Shown: positions 8,921 to 16,764 of the stretch, one piece after another
Layout of the letters: each line of letters starts with the position of its first letter
How positions within the stretch are numbered: position 1 is the first letter of the stretch
NCBI RefSeq assembly: GCF_028401415.2
Contig: NZ_CP171821.2
Coordinates: forward strand, 186,001 to 250,000
From: Glaciecola sp028401415
GTDB lineage: Bacteria > Pseudomonadota > Gammaproteobacteria > Enterobacterales > Alteromonadaceae
Length of the DNA stretch: 64,000 bases
Direction: 5' to 3'
The notes under the pieces: generated by a model
The model's input: the letters and a program-made list of their open reading frames with translations, nothing else
Database searches by the model: none
What the model was told of the DNA's origin: nothing
Position numbers and translations under genes: made by a program

Positions 8921-9216
8921 TTTCTCGTAACCTCCTTAATGCGCATACACTTACTATAAGCGGTTTTCACGCGCTCTTCTGGAAAATCCGTCTTAATCGT
9001 TTTGTAAATTACGGAATACGGGAATCGACTTAAGATAAAGCGCCTATGATATTGTCCCATTTTAGGCCAAGTTTGCGGTAAGGATTGGATAGAATTGAAG
9101 GCATCATCTAGCTCTTGCACAAACTCGTACCCGAGACCTTTTACTTGTTCTTGATACCAATCAAAGGACGATTTTATTTCTTCTGTGGTGTCTGGGTGAA
9201 ATAATAGTTCAAGCAT
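8917..9216 (-). CDS. ParE/RelE-family toxin with an attC-encoded C-terminus
   Basis: The 99-residue reading frame starts 5 bases after the antitoxin stop. Residues 1-72 are clearly ParE-like (HPDTTEEIKSSFDWYQ, GLGYEFVQELDDAF, RRFILSRFPYSVIYK). Where relatives continue into a last beta strand, this frame instead runs through the attC-like site C for about 25 residues (TIKTDFPEERVKTAYSKCMR) and ends 20 bases into the next cassette, overlapping the zinc-ribbon start. The toxin may be C-terminally altered and weak, or this tail may be tolerated. An ATG 11 codons upstream lies inside the antitoxin gene and is unlikely. Confidence 0.78.
   Translation of the reverse strand: MLELLFHPDTTEEIKSSFDWYQEQVKGLGYEFVQELDDAFNSIQSLPQTWPKMGQYHRRFILSRFPYSVIYKTIKTDFPEERVKTAYSKCMRIKEVTRK
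8942..9010 (-). repeat. attC-like site C (inside the parE 3' end)
   Basis: On the minus strand: AATTTAC (9004-9010; decayed AAC core), AAAACGATTAAGACGG, a hairpin of GGATTTTCC against GTGAAAACC, CCGCTTAT, then GTGTATGCGC with the core GTATGC (a one-base-deleted GTTATGC). The 69-bp length and the box order match site B almost base for base in the first arm. It lies entirely inside the ParE-like reading frame. Confidence 0.75.
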
Positions 9217-9221
9217 ATAGC

Positions 9222-9437
9222 TTATAACTTTTGCTTGATTTGGTCCCATGTAGTTGGTCTAATTTTACCGTTTTCCAATTCATTACTTCGTTTTTCTGCC
9301 AGTAATAACCACTCTTGTTCAACGTCATCATCTGCACGTCCATCCATTGCTGATAATAAACAATGAACAGCAAGAGCTTTCTCTTTAGTGCTCAATTGAT
9401 CAATGCTATCCATAAGGTTTTTAAGAGCTTCCGACAT
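9222..9437 (-). CDS. Addiction-module antitoxin, PF09720-like
   Basis: This small acidic antitoxin of 71 residues (start at the second Met, behind GGGGTTG; an upstream ATG at 9455 is less likely) shows the pattern of the putative addiction module component family: SEALKNLMDSIDQLSTKEKALAVHCLLSAMDG, then a DVEQEWLLLAEKRSNELENGKI tail with the typical W and GK. Partners of this family are ParE/RelE toxins, which fits the next gene. It is the first cassette ORF next to the integrase. Confidence 0.85.
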   Translation of the reverse strand: MSEALKNLMDSIDQLSTKEKALAVHCLLSAMDGRADDDVEQEWLLLAEKRSNELENGKIRPTTWDQIKQKL

Positions 9438-9600
9438 AAAATCAACCCCAAACAATTTAACTGTGATGAGTTTAGCAGTTTATAGAATCAAGAGTAATAC
9501 ATTTTCACACTTAGCAATTAACAATTTAATAGTGAGCGATTGGGTCGTTTTTCTACCAGCAATCGTCTCATTTACATCGTGTGAATATTGTTACCAAATT

Positions 9601-9607
9601 ACCTAAC
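9601..9607 (-). other. Candidate attI core site
   Basis: On the minus strand the sequence GTTAGGT fits GTTRRRY exactly. It lies between the integrase remnant and the first cassette ORF, where attI is expected. A 7-bp inverted repeat (AAGAGGT / ACCTCTT, 9643-9671) sits between it and the integrase. attI sites share little beyond the core, so this is positional evidence only. Confidence 0.4.
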
Positions 9608-9708
9608 ACATTGCCAACTATCTTCTTTTTTGCGCTTTTTAAAAGAGGTCTAAGGTGATAAATAACCTCTTGGGTCATTTGCATTAATATGGGAAAACAT
9701 TCATTATA

Positions 9709-9724
9709 CTGTATATTTAAGCAG
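9709..9724 (+). promoter_or_regulatory. LexA-box-like site upstream of intI
   Basis: CTGTATATTTAAGCAG fits the gammaproteobacterial SOS box CTGT-N8-ACAG with one mismatch in the right half. It lies 20 bases before the original integrase start codon. SOS control of intI through LexA is established for Vibrio and mobile integrons. A second, better box is present in front of recN in this window. Confidence 0.65.
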
Positions 9725-9744
9725 TATTAATTCAAGGATGAATT

Positions 9745-9978
9745 ATGTAAATTTGCTTATTATTTTTAACGTCCATCGCCGATTTTATGTTAAGTCGTGA
9801 TTATTCTCTGAGAACAATTGATACATATCTAAAATGGATAGCATCATTTATTCACTCTCACGGTAAACGCAATCCTGCTTTAATGGGAGATAACTGGCTG
9901 GTATGCTATTTACGACAAAGTCGTTCGGTAATTAGGCCGACAGTATCAATAGGTAATCACACCACTACAACAAAATAA
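9745..9978 (+). pseudogene. intI: Integron integrase (IntI) N-terminal remnant
   Basis: Read from the ATG at 9745 (AAGGA six bases upstream), the second codon is TAA. After it the frame reads FLTSIADFMLSRDYSLRT, IDTYLKWIASFIHSHGKR and NPALMGD. From memory this matches the N-terminal SAM-like domain of IntI proteins (Vibrio: EFMQTRYYAKKTIEAYLHWI, then HFHNKKHPSLMGD) almost position for position. Homology stops near 9900, the frame closes at 9976, and the catalytic Arg-His-Arg-Tyr core is absent. The gene is therefore doubly broken: a nonsense codon 2 and loss of some 250 C-terminal residues. It sits divergent to the cassettes, as an integron integrase should. Confidence 0.85.
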
Positions 9979-10161
9979 GCAACAACTTATCAGACCCTCA
10001 TTGTTCGCTGTGCATCTTATATCTCCAAGAGCCTTTCAGCAAAGACACTTAAAGTAAAAGCTCCCGCAACTTTCTTATTTGACAGTCGTAAATCATCAAT
10101 AAGCCAAGCAATATTTCGGCGTATGGCTTCGTCCATCTATCAATATTTACAGGGAAATAAA
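9979..10161 (+). other. Unassigned stretch after the intI remnant
   Basis: This segment of about 180 bases keeps an open frame continuous with the intI frame after its TAA, but the encoded peptide resembles nothing I recognise, and no IntI catalytic motif is visible in any frame. It may be deletion-joint sequence left after the integrase lost its C-terminus. Confidence 0.35.
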
Positions 10162-10782
10162 ATGAGAAAGCGTCTAATCAATTCACTCCTAGCGATATCT
10201 TTAGCCACGATGTCATGCATGTCTTTTGCCGAGATCATTACATTTGATGATGTGGACGAGGAGCTTTTTGTAAGCGCAGGCGAAAGCTTTTCCGAAAATG
10301 GCTTTACGCTTTTGGTCAATATTGGAGAAGTATTTAGTATCAATGATGCTGTAACACCATCGCCGTCTTTTAATTCTGGATGAGATATCGAGCCTGAGCT
10401 TGGAGATTCGTTTTCCATATTTGCTGACGATGGTGGACGTTTTTCAATTGCGCAACTCGACCTGGCGTCCTTTTCAGACAGCATTACAGACACCATCAGC
10501 ATTTTCGGATCCAATGGTGATGCTTTGCAAGAAGCTCTTTTCGATATAAGCGCAGATCAAACGGACATTGTGAGCCTAGCGCTAAACACCGGATTTTTTG
10601 ATACTTTTACCTTCTTCGTGTCTCAGGTTGGGGACGAAGGCTTGTCTATTGATAACATCGTGCTTAACCGCTTAGATGATCCGGCATTGGTGTCCCAGCC
10701 CAGCGTGATTGGACTTTTGTCACTAAGCTTATTGGTTTTGATGTTTAAACGCCGCAACTCGTTGAAGCACGTGCTTCGTTAA
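10162..10782 (+). pseudogene. PEP-CTERM-like exported protein broken by in-frame TGA
   Basis: The frame starts with a clear signal peptide (MRKRLINSLLAISLATMSCMSFA), continues as a beta-rich secreted domain (ITFDDVDEELFVSAGESF), and ends with a sorting-type tail: QPSVIGLLSLSLLVLMF followed by KRRN. A TGA at 10381-10383 interrupts it after FNSG; the same frame resumes at once with DIEPELGDSFSIFADDGG and stays open for 132 codons. The simplest reading is a TGG (Trp) to TGA change, or a sequencing error. With the stop, only a 73-residue fragment without the tail would be made. The 3' end overlaps acpH tail to tail by 54 bases. Confidence 0.75.
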
Positions 10783-11331
10783 TGAAGGGTATAGACTTAA
10801 GAACGCGTCTTCAAATAAAGGCGCGTTTTTTTGTATAAACGCTAAGCCTTCATTCGCAAACGTAATTCGGCCCCCAAGACGTTGTTCAATTTGTAAAAAG
10901 GCCTTTAGGCAGGCTTGAAGCTGTGAATAATTTTCAAGCCAGCGATGCTTTATTAGGCTGTTTCGCACCAGATTAAAGCGTTCACTAATATCCAAATTAT
11001 CATCTTCCAGCTCTCGGTAAAATCTATCTAGCACTTGTTCGAGAGATAGGTCTGTAAAATGCTCGTGATGCTGGGTCAATAAGTGGTCAAAATATACATC
11101 AATGATAACGCCTGAAATACGCCTCAGATTGTTAGGGAATTGCTGTCGTAGCTTAACCACGCTGTCATGACTGTCTGTAAAACTATCAATGCTGCGGTGC
11201 AATTTAATGCCCGTTTGAATAGGCTTTGGCAGATGCGACAAGTCACTGCCTTTTACAAAATCACCGAGAAAATTGCCGACTAAGCTTGTGTTTGATATAT
11301 GCGCTAACTGAATGTGAGATAGGTAGTTCAT
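10729..11331 (-). CDS. acpH: Acyl carrier protein phosphodiesterase
   Basis: It removes 4'-phosphopantetheine from acyl carrier protein. The 200-residue protein shows the AcpH/HD-like pattern: MNYLSHIQLAHIS, LVGNFLGDFVKG, GIKLHRSIDSFTDSHD, ISGVIIDVYFDHLLTQHH, with His/Asp residues typical of the metal site. Close in length to the E. coli enzyme (193). Its last 18 codons overlap the convergent PEP-CTERM-like gene, and a terminator hairpin for that gene lies within its coding region. Confidence 0.9.
   Translation of the reverse strand: MNYLSHIQLAHISNTSLVGNFLGDFVKGSDLSHLPKPIQTGIKLHRSIDSFTDSHDSVVKLRQQFPNNLRRISGVIIDVYFDHLLTQHHEHFTDLSLEQVLDRFYRELEDDNLDISERFNLVRNSLIKHRWLENYSQLQACLKAFLQIEQRLGGRITFANEGLAFIQKNAPLFEDAFLSLYPSLTKHVLQRVAAFKHQNQ
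10802..10832 (+). terminator. Rho-independent terminator after the PEP-CTERM-like gene
   Basis: AACGCG and CGCGTT form a 6-bp stem around a 14-base loop, followed by a run of T. It lies 20 bases after the forward stop codon, inside the 3' part of the convergent acpH. Confidence 0.6.
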
Positions 11332-11465
11332 AAGCTTATGTTAGCGAATCAACTATGTGTTAGCGAGCCGAATGTGTGTCAACGAATCGCTGAATGCATG
11401 GGCTTTAGACTTTATGCTCATCATCGTATACTTTGAGGGGCAAAATAAAACAAGGAATAAGAACA

Positions 11466-13334
11466 ATGAAGTTAATTCACTCAGCGCTTGTTATCTCATC
11501 GCTTGCGCTAGCAACTGCGTGCGCACCTAGTGATGTAGCGCAAAAAGATGCAAATGAGGCAATGCAAACCAAGAGCAATTCATCGCTGCAAACCTTGACA
11601 CAAGAAGATGCAAAAGGCTTTTTGCAAAAAGTCGAAAATGACATTACCAAACTCTCAACACCCGCAGCTCATGCTGCATGGGCATATGCAACCCACATTA
11701 ATTACGATACTGCCAAAGTAAACACCTATTTTACTGAACAGATTTCGGTACTTTATGCAAAATATGCAGTCGAAGCAGCCAAGTTCAATGACGTACAAGT
11801 GGATGCCGATACGCGTCGGCAGCTAGATCTATTAAAATCAAACCCTGAAATTGCTTTTCCAGCCGACCCCGCAAAAGCTGAGCGTCTTGCCACCATAGGC
11901 TCAGATATGATGGGAATATATGGCTCGGGTGAGTATTGCCGTGACAACGATACATGTCTTTCGCTGGTGCAAATGAGCGCAGAAATGGCGACCAGTCGCA
12001 ATCCTGACTTATTGCTCGAATACTGGGAAGGCTGGAGGCAGGTATCAGTGCCTATGCGCGACATGTACGCAGAGATGGTAAGCCTGGCAAATGAAGGTGC
12101 TGAACAGTTAGGTTTTGACAACACGTCTGAGCTTTGGCGTGCTAAATACGATATGCCAGCAGATGATTTCCCCAAAGAGCTGGACCGGATATGGGGTCAA
12201 GTTAAACCCTTCTATGAATCACTACAGTGCCATGTGAGGGCGGAGTTGTCTGAGTACTATGGTAAAGATTATGATGGCAATGACATCGTGCCTTTAGATA
12301 AACCCATCCCAGCGCACTTACTGGGTAATATGTGGGCGCAGTCATGGGGTAATATCTACGATATCGTCAAGCCTGAACAAGAAATGAATGTGCCCAATGT
12401 GACTAGCGCGCTTCAAAATCAAGCTTATGATGAAATACAAATGACTAAACAAGCCGAAGCGTTTTTCTCTTCGCTGGGTTTTGAGCCTTTGCCAGATACC
12501 TTTTGGGAGCGTTCAATGTTCCAAAAACCTGAGGGCAGGGATGTGCAGTGTCATGCTTCTGCCTGGAATTTAGATGATGTTGACGATTTGCGCATCAAAA
12601 TGTGCATTCAAATTACCGGCGAAGAATTTAATGTGATTCACCATGAGTTAGGGCATAACTACTATCAAAGAGCATACAATCAACTGCCCATGTTGTATCG
12701 CGGTTCGGCTAATAGCGGATTTCATGAAGCCATTGGCGATACTATTGCGCTTTCGATAACACCGACGTATTTGCAGCAGATTGGTTTGATAGATGAAATT
12801 CCAGATGCATCTAACGACATTGGCATGCTGCTTAAAGTGGCACTGGATAAAATCGCTTTCTTACCTTGGGGCTTAATGGTCGACCAATGGCGCTGGAAAG
12901 TCATGTCAGGTGAAGTTACCCCTGAGCAATACAACGAGCTTTGGTGGGAGTTGCGCGAGAAGTATCAGGGCGTAGCTGCGCCTATAGCAAGAGGCAATGA
13001 TGCCTTCGACCCGGGTGCGAAATATCATGTGCCTGCAAACGTGTCATACACACGTTACTTTTTAGCCCATATTTTGCAATTTCAGTTTCATAAAGCCTTG
13101 TGTGATATAGCTCAAAGCGAAGAGGCTCTGCATAGGTGCTCTATTTACGGCAGTGAAGCCGCCGGAAGTGCATTAAACAATATGCTAGAAATGGGCAAAA
13201 GCCAGCCTTGGCAAGAAGCAATGACCACTTTGACGGGACAGCCGGATATGGACGCGTCGACCATTGCAGACTATTTTGCGCCACTAAAAACATGGCTAGA
13301 CGAACAAAATGCCGAAAGACAATGCGGTTGGTAG
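11466..13334 (+). CDS. M2-family (ACE-like) peptidyl-dipeptidase lipoprotein
   Basis: This zinc metallopeptidase of the angiotensin-converting-enzyme family probably trims dipeptides from peptide C-termini in the periplasm. I start at 11466 (AAGGA upstream), which gives a lipoprotein signal MKLIHSALVISSLALATAC with Cys as the lipidated residue; an upstream TTG at 11433 is unnecessary. The zinc motif is HHELGHNYY, followed some 30 residues later by the third ligand in GFHEAIGDT. About 622 residues, a usual bacterial M2 length. It stands alone with its own upstream region. Confidence 0.92.
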   Translation: MKLIHSALVISSLALATACAPSDVAQKDANEAMQTKSNSSLQTLTQEDAKGFLQKVENDITKLSTPAAHAAWAYATHINYDTAKVNTYFTEQISVLYAKYAVEAAKFNDVQVDADTRRQLDLLKSNPEIAFPADPAKAERLATIGSDMMGIYGSGEYCRDNDTCLSLVQMSAEMATSRNPDLLLEYWEGWRQVSVPMRDMYAEMVSLANEGAEQLGFDNTSELWRAKYDMPADDFPKELDRIWGQVKPFYESLQCHVRAELSEYYGKDYDGNDIVPLDKPIPAHLLGNMWAQSWGNIYDIVKPEQEMNVPNVTSALQNQAYDEIQMTKQAEAFFSSLGFEPLPDTFWERSMFQKPEGRDVQCHASAWNLDDVDDLRIKMCIQITGEEFNVIHHELGHNYYQRAYNQLPMLYRGSANSGFHEAIGDTIALSITPTYLQQIGLIDEIPDASNDIGMLLKVALDKIAFLPWGLMVDQWRWKVMSGEVTPEQYNELWWELREKYQGVAAPIARGNDAFDPGAKYHVPANVSYTRYFLAHILQFQFHKALCDIAQSEEALHRCSIYGSEAAGSALNNMLEMGKSQPWQEAMTTLTGQPDMDASTIADYFAPLKTWLDEQNAERQCGW

Positions 13335-13362
13335 CTTGCTTTCGAAACGAGATAGTGATTAA

Positions 13363-13383
13363 CAGGGCGCGAACTGCGCCCTG
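13363..13383. terminator. Hairpin between convergent genes
   Basis: CAGGGCGC-GAACT-GCGCCCTG is a perfect 8-bp GC-rich stem between the M2 peptidase (forward) and the sorted surface protein (reverse). No long T run follows on either side, so it may serve as a weak bidirectional terminator or as an mRNA end stabiliser. Confidence 0.5.
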
Positions 13384-13399
13384 ATATTAGCTCGCTATA

Positions 13400-14062
13400 T
13401 CAACTTTTACGACGGGCGATTAAGCCAGTCATCATCAGTCCAATCAATATCGCGATCGATGGCGCATTGACGTCTGTGGGCGGCACAAGTATTGTTGAAA
13501 TGGCACCTACAGCATCGATATCTGCACCAACCGTTAAGCCAGTTAGGTCACCTTCATCTGGATCGTCCGTTAAGCGAACAAATCGAAGTAAAGATGACGC
13601 ATCGAATCCAAATGCATCTAAATCAATGCCTGAGGTTGCCCCAAATACTTTACCAACAGAGGTCCATACAAGGCCATCCGCGCTGACATCTACAAAAGTA
13701 TCTTCTACATCCGGCCCAATTTCAAATACCCATAAGTCCAAATCAGAATTATTGCTTCCGGTGAGTAAGTTATCTACGAACTCTAAGACAATTGAACCAC
13801 CCCTACCAAGGGATACATACTCACAGTCAGTGTCGGTGCAACTAGTGCTGGCAGCATCAAAGTCTGGAATACCAATCGCATTCTCTGGATTGGAATAAGG
13901 CGAGGTGGCTGATGGATCGCCTGGCGTGAATGACACCACCTTATCCGCAAACGAGGCTGCACCATCTGGGAATTCTACCCCACCAATAATTGCTGCTTGC
14001 GTACTGAATGATATTCCTGCGAGTAAAAGTGTAGAAAGCGTAAGTTTTTTTATAAGTTTCAT
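13400..14062 (-). CDS. Exported protein with PEP-CTERM-like sorting tail
   Basis: A 220-residue secreted protein. The signal peptide ends near ISFSTQAA. A beta-rich domain follows with an SLGRGGSIVLEFVDN / DLDLWVFEIGPDVEDTFVDVSADG pattern, seen in many cell-surface proteins with discoidin-like or lectin-like folds. The tail VNAPSIAILIGLMMTGLIARRKS has the tripartite architecture of exosortase substrates (short motif, hydrophobic helix, basic end), with VxAPS in place of PEP as is common in Alteromonadaceae. No exosortase gene is in the window. The function is unknown. Confidence 0.8.
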   Translation of the reverse strand: MKLIKKLTLSTLLLAGISFSTQAAIIGGVEFPDGAASFADKVVSFTPGDPSATSPYSNPENAIGIPDFDAASTSCTDTDCEYVSLGRGGSIVLEFVDNLLTGSNNSDLDLWVFEIGPDVEDTFVDVSADGLVWTSVGKVFGATSGIDLDAFGFDASSLLRFVRLTDDPDEGDLTGLTVGADIDAVGAISTILVPPTDVNAPSIAILIGLMMTGLIARRKS

Positions 14063-14287
14063 AGTTATCCTCCTTGTTTGATAACGTTTTTAGCTTCCTC
14101 CAGTGTCCATGTAAGTGCAATACGTCCAATATATTATTTATATAAGAATTGAGCCGAGTGGTGAACAAAATATATGGAAAATATAAGGTTTGGCCTTTTG
14201 ATAGGTTCTACCTAATGATAGTGTGTGTTTTACCGCATTAACAATTGCGCTTTATAGAAAAATAGGGGCATACAATAAGTGAGGTCA

Positions 14288-15268
14288 TTAAGGTTTTTTT
14301 AATGTGGCTAATGCAAGGTTGGTCTGCTTTTCACTGTACTGATTAAGCTTATGATGCGAAGGCGACCATCCTCTTAAAAAACGCTCAAAGTCGGCCCATG
14401 CAAACTTATACAGCTCGCTCCATTCTGTCTTTACGCTTGGGAATAGATGGTCTTGCTTTGAAAAGGCTAAGGCCTGCTTTAGCTGTTCGAAATAGTACTC
14501 CTTGAGGTCGCTCGCATAACGCTCTAAATCATCAGCGCTTAAGCAGCTACCTAAAAAATAGACAAGATCCTGAATACCACATCCTTTGCCAACATATTGA
14601 AAATCGAGTGCTAATACATCGCTGCAATCAGAATTAAAACAGAAGTTCGCAATTTTGGCATCGCCATGCACCAGCGTAGAATATCGACAATTCTGAAGTG
14701 CGTTCGAAACGTTTTGTGCTTGCTGTTTTAAGTTTGAGTCTGGCATCGCTTGCCATTCTTGTTTGCGGGTTTGCAGATGCCAATAGGTGCCAATTGGCCA
14801 CAGGCCTTCGCCCTCACTGTTTAAAAACTGAGCGTGAAAATTAGCTAGCCATGTTACGCCAAGACTAGCTTGTTCAAAGCTCGCCGTATTGCGTCTTACT
14901 TCATAGCCCTTATGGTCTGCGTCCTCCAGAACCAGCCACATCGCATTGCGGTTTGCCCCGCTGGAAATGTACTTAGGTGTTCGGCATCTTTCGTTCAACT
15001 GCTCACTGAACTGTTTATAAAACACCTGTTCGTTCAAATATGAACTCAGTTTACGTGTGTGGGCTGTCGCACTTTCCCATCCTCGGGGGTGAGCGGCTTT
15101 TGCGTGGATATTAATAATTTTAAGAATAATGGGCGCTGCACGACCTGATACGTCATAGCGAGCAATTTCTCCATACCCACTCCAAAGAGACTGCACACTC
15201 CTGAGTTTATTGAAATGCAGTGTGCCAAAGCATGCCTCTAAGGCCTGATGTGAGATGTTGTCTATCAT
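14288..15268 (-). CDS. Aminoglycoside/choline-kinase-like phosphotransferase
   Basis: A cytoplasmic protein of 326 residues with the APH/EcKinase fold. The catalytic loop is VHGDAKIANFCFNS (HGD-x4-N) and the metal-binding element is LALDFQYVGKGCGIQDLVYFLG (Asp of the DFG-equivalent). An N-terminal lysine-containing lobe (PIILKIINI) is visible. Family members phosphorylate small hydroxyl-bearing molecules; closest in pattern are the DUF1679/ecdysteroid-kinase-like proteins. The substrate cannot be told. It lies 16 bases downstream of the NYN-domain gene and is probably cotranscribed with it. Confidence 0.8.
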   Translation of the reverse strand: MIDNISHQALEACFGTLHFNKLRSVQSLWSGYGEIARYDVSGRAAPIILKIINIHAKAAHPRGWESATAHTRKLSSYLNEQVFYKQFSEQLNERCRTPKYISSGANRNAMWLVLEDADHKGYEVRRNTASFEQASLGVTWLANFHAQFLNSEGEGLWPIGTYWHLQTRKQEWQAMPDSNLKQQAQNVSNALQNCRYSTLVHGDAKIANFCFNSDCSDVLALDFQYVGKGCGIQDLVYFLGSCLSADDLERYASDLKEYYFEQLKQALAFSKQDHLFPSVKTEWSELYKFAWADFERFLRGWSPSHHKLNQYSEKQTNLALATLKKP

Positions 15269-15284
15269 TATTTTGCGAACATGC

Positions 15285-15776
15285 TTAAATCAAATGTGAG
15301 CTGTCAATGGCTACATGATTAGTAGCAACGTCAATCAACGACTTCGCGGTTAAGTTAAGCACGCTGTACACGGTGCTTTTGCACGAATATGCTCGTGCTA
15401 TATGTTCAAGAAGTATGGCGAAGTCTCCATCGCCCGACAGGAGAACAACTCTGTCGACATCTTTTGCTGTTTCTAGGACGTCTATGGTAATGCCGACATC
15501 CCAATCACCTTTAGCACTGCCGTCTGCACGCTGAATAAAGGGCTTTAACTTGATTTCAAAGCCGATATGGCGCATTGCACTTTGAAACTTTTGTTGTTGA
15601 GTATCACCTCTATCAATCGCATAAGCATAAGCACACACAATTTCAGCCTCGCGACTGAGCGTCGTGTGCAAGCTGCGATAGTCGAATGGTTTTCCAAAGG
15701 CGTCTCGCGTGGTGTAGTAAATATTTTGCACGTCAGCAAAAATAGCAAGTCTTTCCAAGTGATACCTCAAGTACAT
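15285..15776 (-). CDS. NYN-domain (LabA/DUF88-like) putative RNase
   Basis: A PIN-like nuclease fold of 163 residues. Acidic residues expected for metal binding are in LAIFADVQNIYYT (first Asp plus Asn), GDWDVGITIDVLE, and VVLLSGDGDFAILLEHI (the conserved SGDGDF). Family members cleave RNA; cellular targets are mostly unknown. The gene heads a likely two-gene unit with the phosphotransferase-like gene. Confidence 0.85.
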   Translation of the reverse strand: MYLRYHLERLAIFADVQNIYYTTRDAFGKPFDYRSLHTTLSREAEIVCAYAYAIDRGDTQQQKFQSAMRHIGFEIKLKPFIQRADGSAKGDWDVGITIDVLETAKDVDRVVLLSGDGDFAILLEHIARAYSCKSTVYSVLNLTAKSLIDVATNHVAIDSSHLI

Positions 15777-16269
15777 TCGTTATACAAAACTGTTGTTAAT
15801 CAGCAATAGGACTCAGCACACTATAGCAGAACTTATACTGAGCTCCGCACTGTTTACTTCGCTTACATCGATAAAACACTCGCACATTATAGCTTAGATG
15901 GTTTTGTTTGTTTTTGTTGTGATTTGGCTGATTTTTGATGCTATTCGACTATTTTGGTGAAATTTACACATTTTTCGTTTATAGGTACTTAATTAAATTT
16001 AAAGGTTTTTAGAGGAATTTTGCTACATTTGCGTATTTCTATGAAAATTTAATTTTCCCGAATTTTACAGGGTTTTAAAGATATTTTCATGGAAGGTGGT
16101 ATGTTTTCACTTGTATTGAGAGTTTCAAGAGTTACAGTCTATCTTGCGGTTTACATGGCCATTCAGCCCACTGCTAATTTCTAAATTCAATACAGAATCT
16201 TGAGAGTATGGTGCTTACTTACCCGGAACTAAAAATTCGCGTGCTAAGCCAGTAAATGTCAGTAAAACC
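15777..16269. other. 493-base stretch without an assigned gene
   Basis: Very AT-rich in its middle (15900-16080). It holds the promoter side of the NYN gene and the downstream side of bamE. The only small frame I would mention is 16089-16184 (plus), 31 codons, hydrophobic (LVLRVSRVTVYLAVYMAIQ), with GGAAGGTGG ahead of its internal ATG. This could be a tiny membrane peptide or chance. No RNA gene was recognised. Confidence 0.35.
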
Positions 16270-16617
16270 TTAAGTGAGTGGTTCGTCGAATTCTTCGGGT
16301 TTGGTAAAATCACCGTCAATATCGGCTAGCTTATTGTCGTCAAAGCTTAAAATGAGCTGCTTTTTCACGTCTTCGCCGCGCTTCGACATGCCGCGTTTCA
16401 TTTCGTAATAATAGTACCAGGTATCATCGTTGAAGCTATCTTCCACCACTGGATTGCCCAAAACAAAGCGAACTTGTTCTTTGGTCATTTCAACGCGTAA
16501 TTTATCGACGTCTTTTTGGTCTAAGAAGTTGCCTTGCGGCACATCAATGCGAAAAATCCAGTCTGAACATGCAGACAATAGACTCAAACAGAGCAGGGCG
16601 ATGGCTATGTGCTTCAT
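16270..16617 (-). CDS. bamE: Outer membrane protein assembly factor BamE
   Basis: A small lipoprotein of the BAM complex that helps insert beta-barrel proteins. The 115-residue protein has a lipoprotein signal (MKHIAIALLCLSLLSAC) and the SmpA/OmlA core: QGNFLDQKDVDKLRVEMTKEQVRFVLGNPVVED, then DDTWYYYYEM. As in E. coli, bamE lies near recN (here about 150 bases downstream of it on the same strand). Confidence 0.95.
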   Translation of the reverse strand: MKHIAIALLCLSLLSACSDWIFRIDVPQGNFLDQKDVDKLRVEMTKEQVRFVLGNPVVEDSFNDDTWYYYYEMKRGMSKRGEDVKKQLILSFDDNKLADIDGDFTKPEEFDEPLT

Positions 16618-16764
16618 ACGTAATCCATAAGTAAAATCGAGAGCGATACTACATCACATGCCTCAGACCGATCAATCCTTATTTGGTTCCCATGTAAAAC
16701 ACAGCTAGCTCTTAGTCTAAAAGCCTATTCGTTATCGTTTACACTGACTTGTTGACTTTGACCA

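Larger units (their letters stand above)
7491..9978. mobile_element. Decayed chromosomal integron with three cassettes
   Basis: The geometry is that of an integron. An integrase gene remnant (forward, 9745 onward) diverges from an array of promoter-proximal cassettes, all read leftward. The cassettes are antitoxin-parE, a zinc-ribbon protein, and yefM-yoeB. Each is followed by a 66-69 bp imperfect inverted repeat of attC type with matching boxes (ATTAAGNCGG or ATGAAGCGG on one arm, CCGCTTAT on the other). A LexA-box-like site lies in front of the integrase, and a GTTAGGT core (candidate attI) lies between integrase and first cassette. Toxin-antitoxin cassettes are well known stabilisers of sedentary integrons. 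Seen: repeats, polarity and integrase homology. Inferred: past cassette capture. The integrase is dead, so movement would need an integrase supplied from elsewhere. Confidence 0.82.

Noticed and set aside
9751..10782. One nearly continuous plus-strand frame from the intI remnant through the PEP-CTERM-like gene (only TAA at 9976 and TGA at 10381)
   Set aside because: The second gene has its own signal peptide and start at 10162; the shared frame looks coincidental, and nothing suggests readthrough or a fusion.
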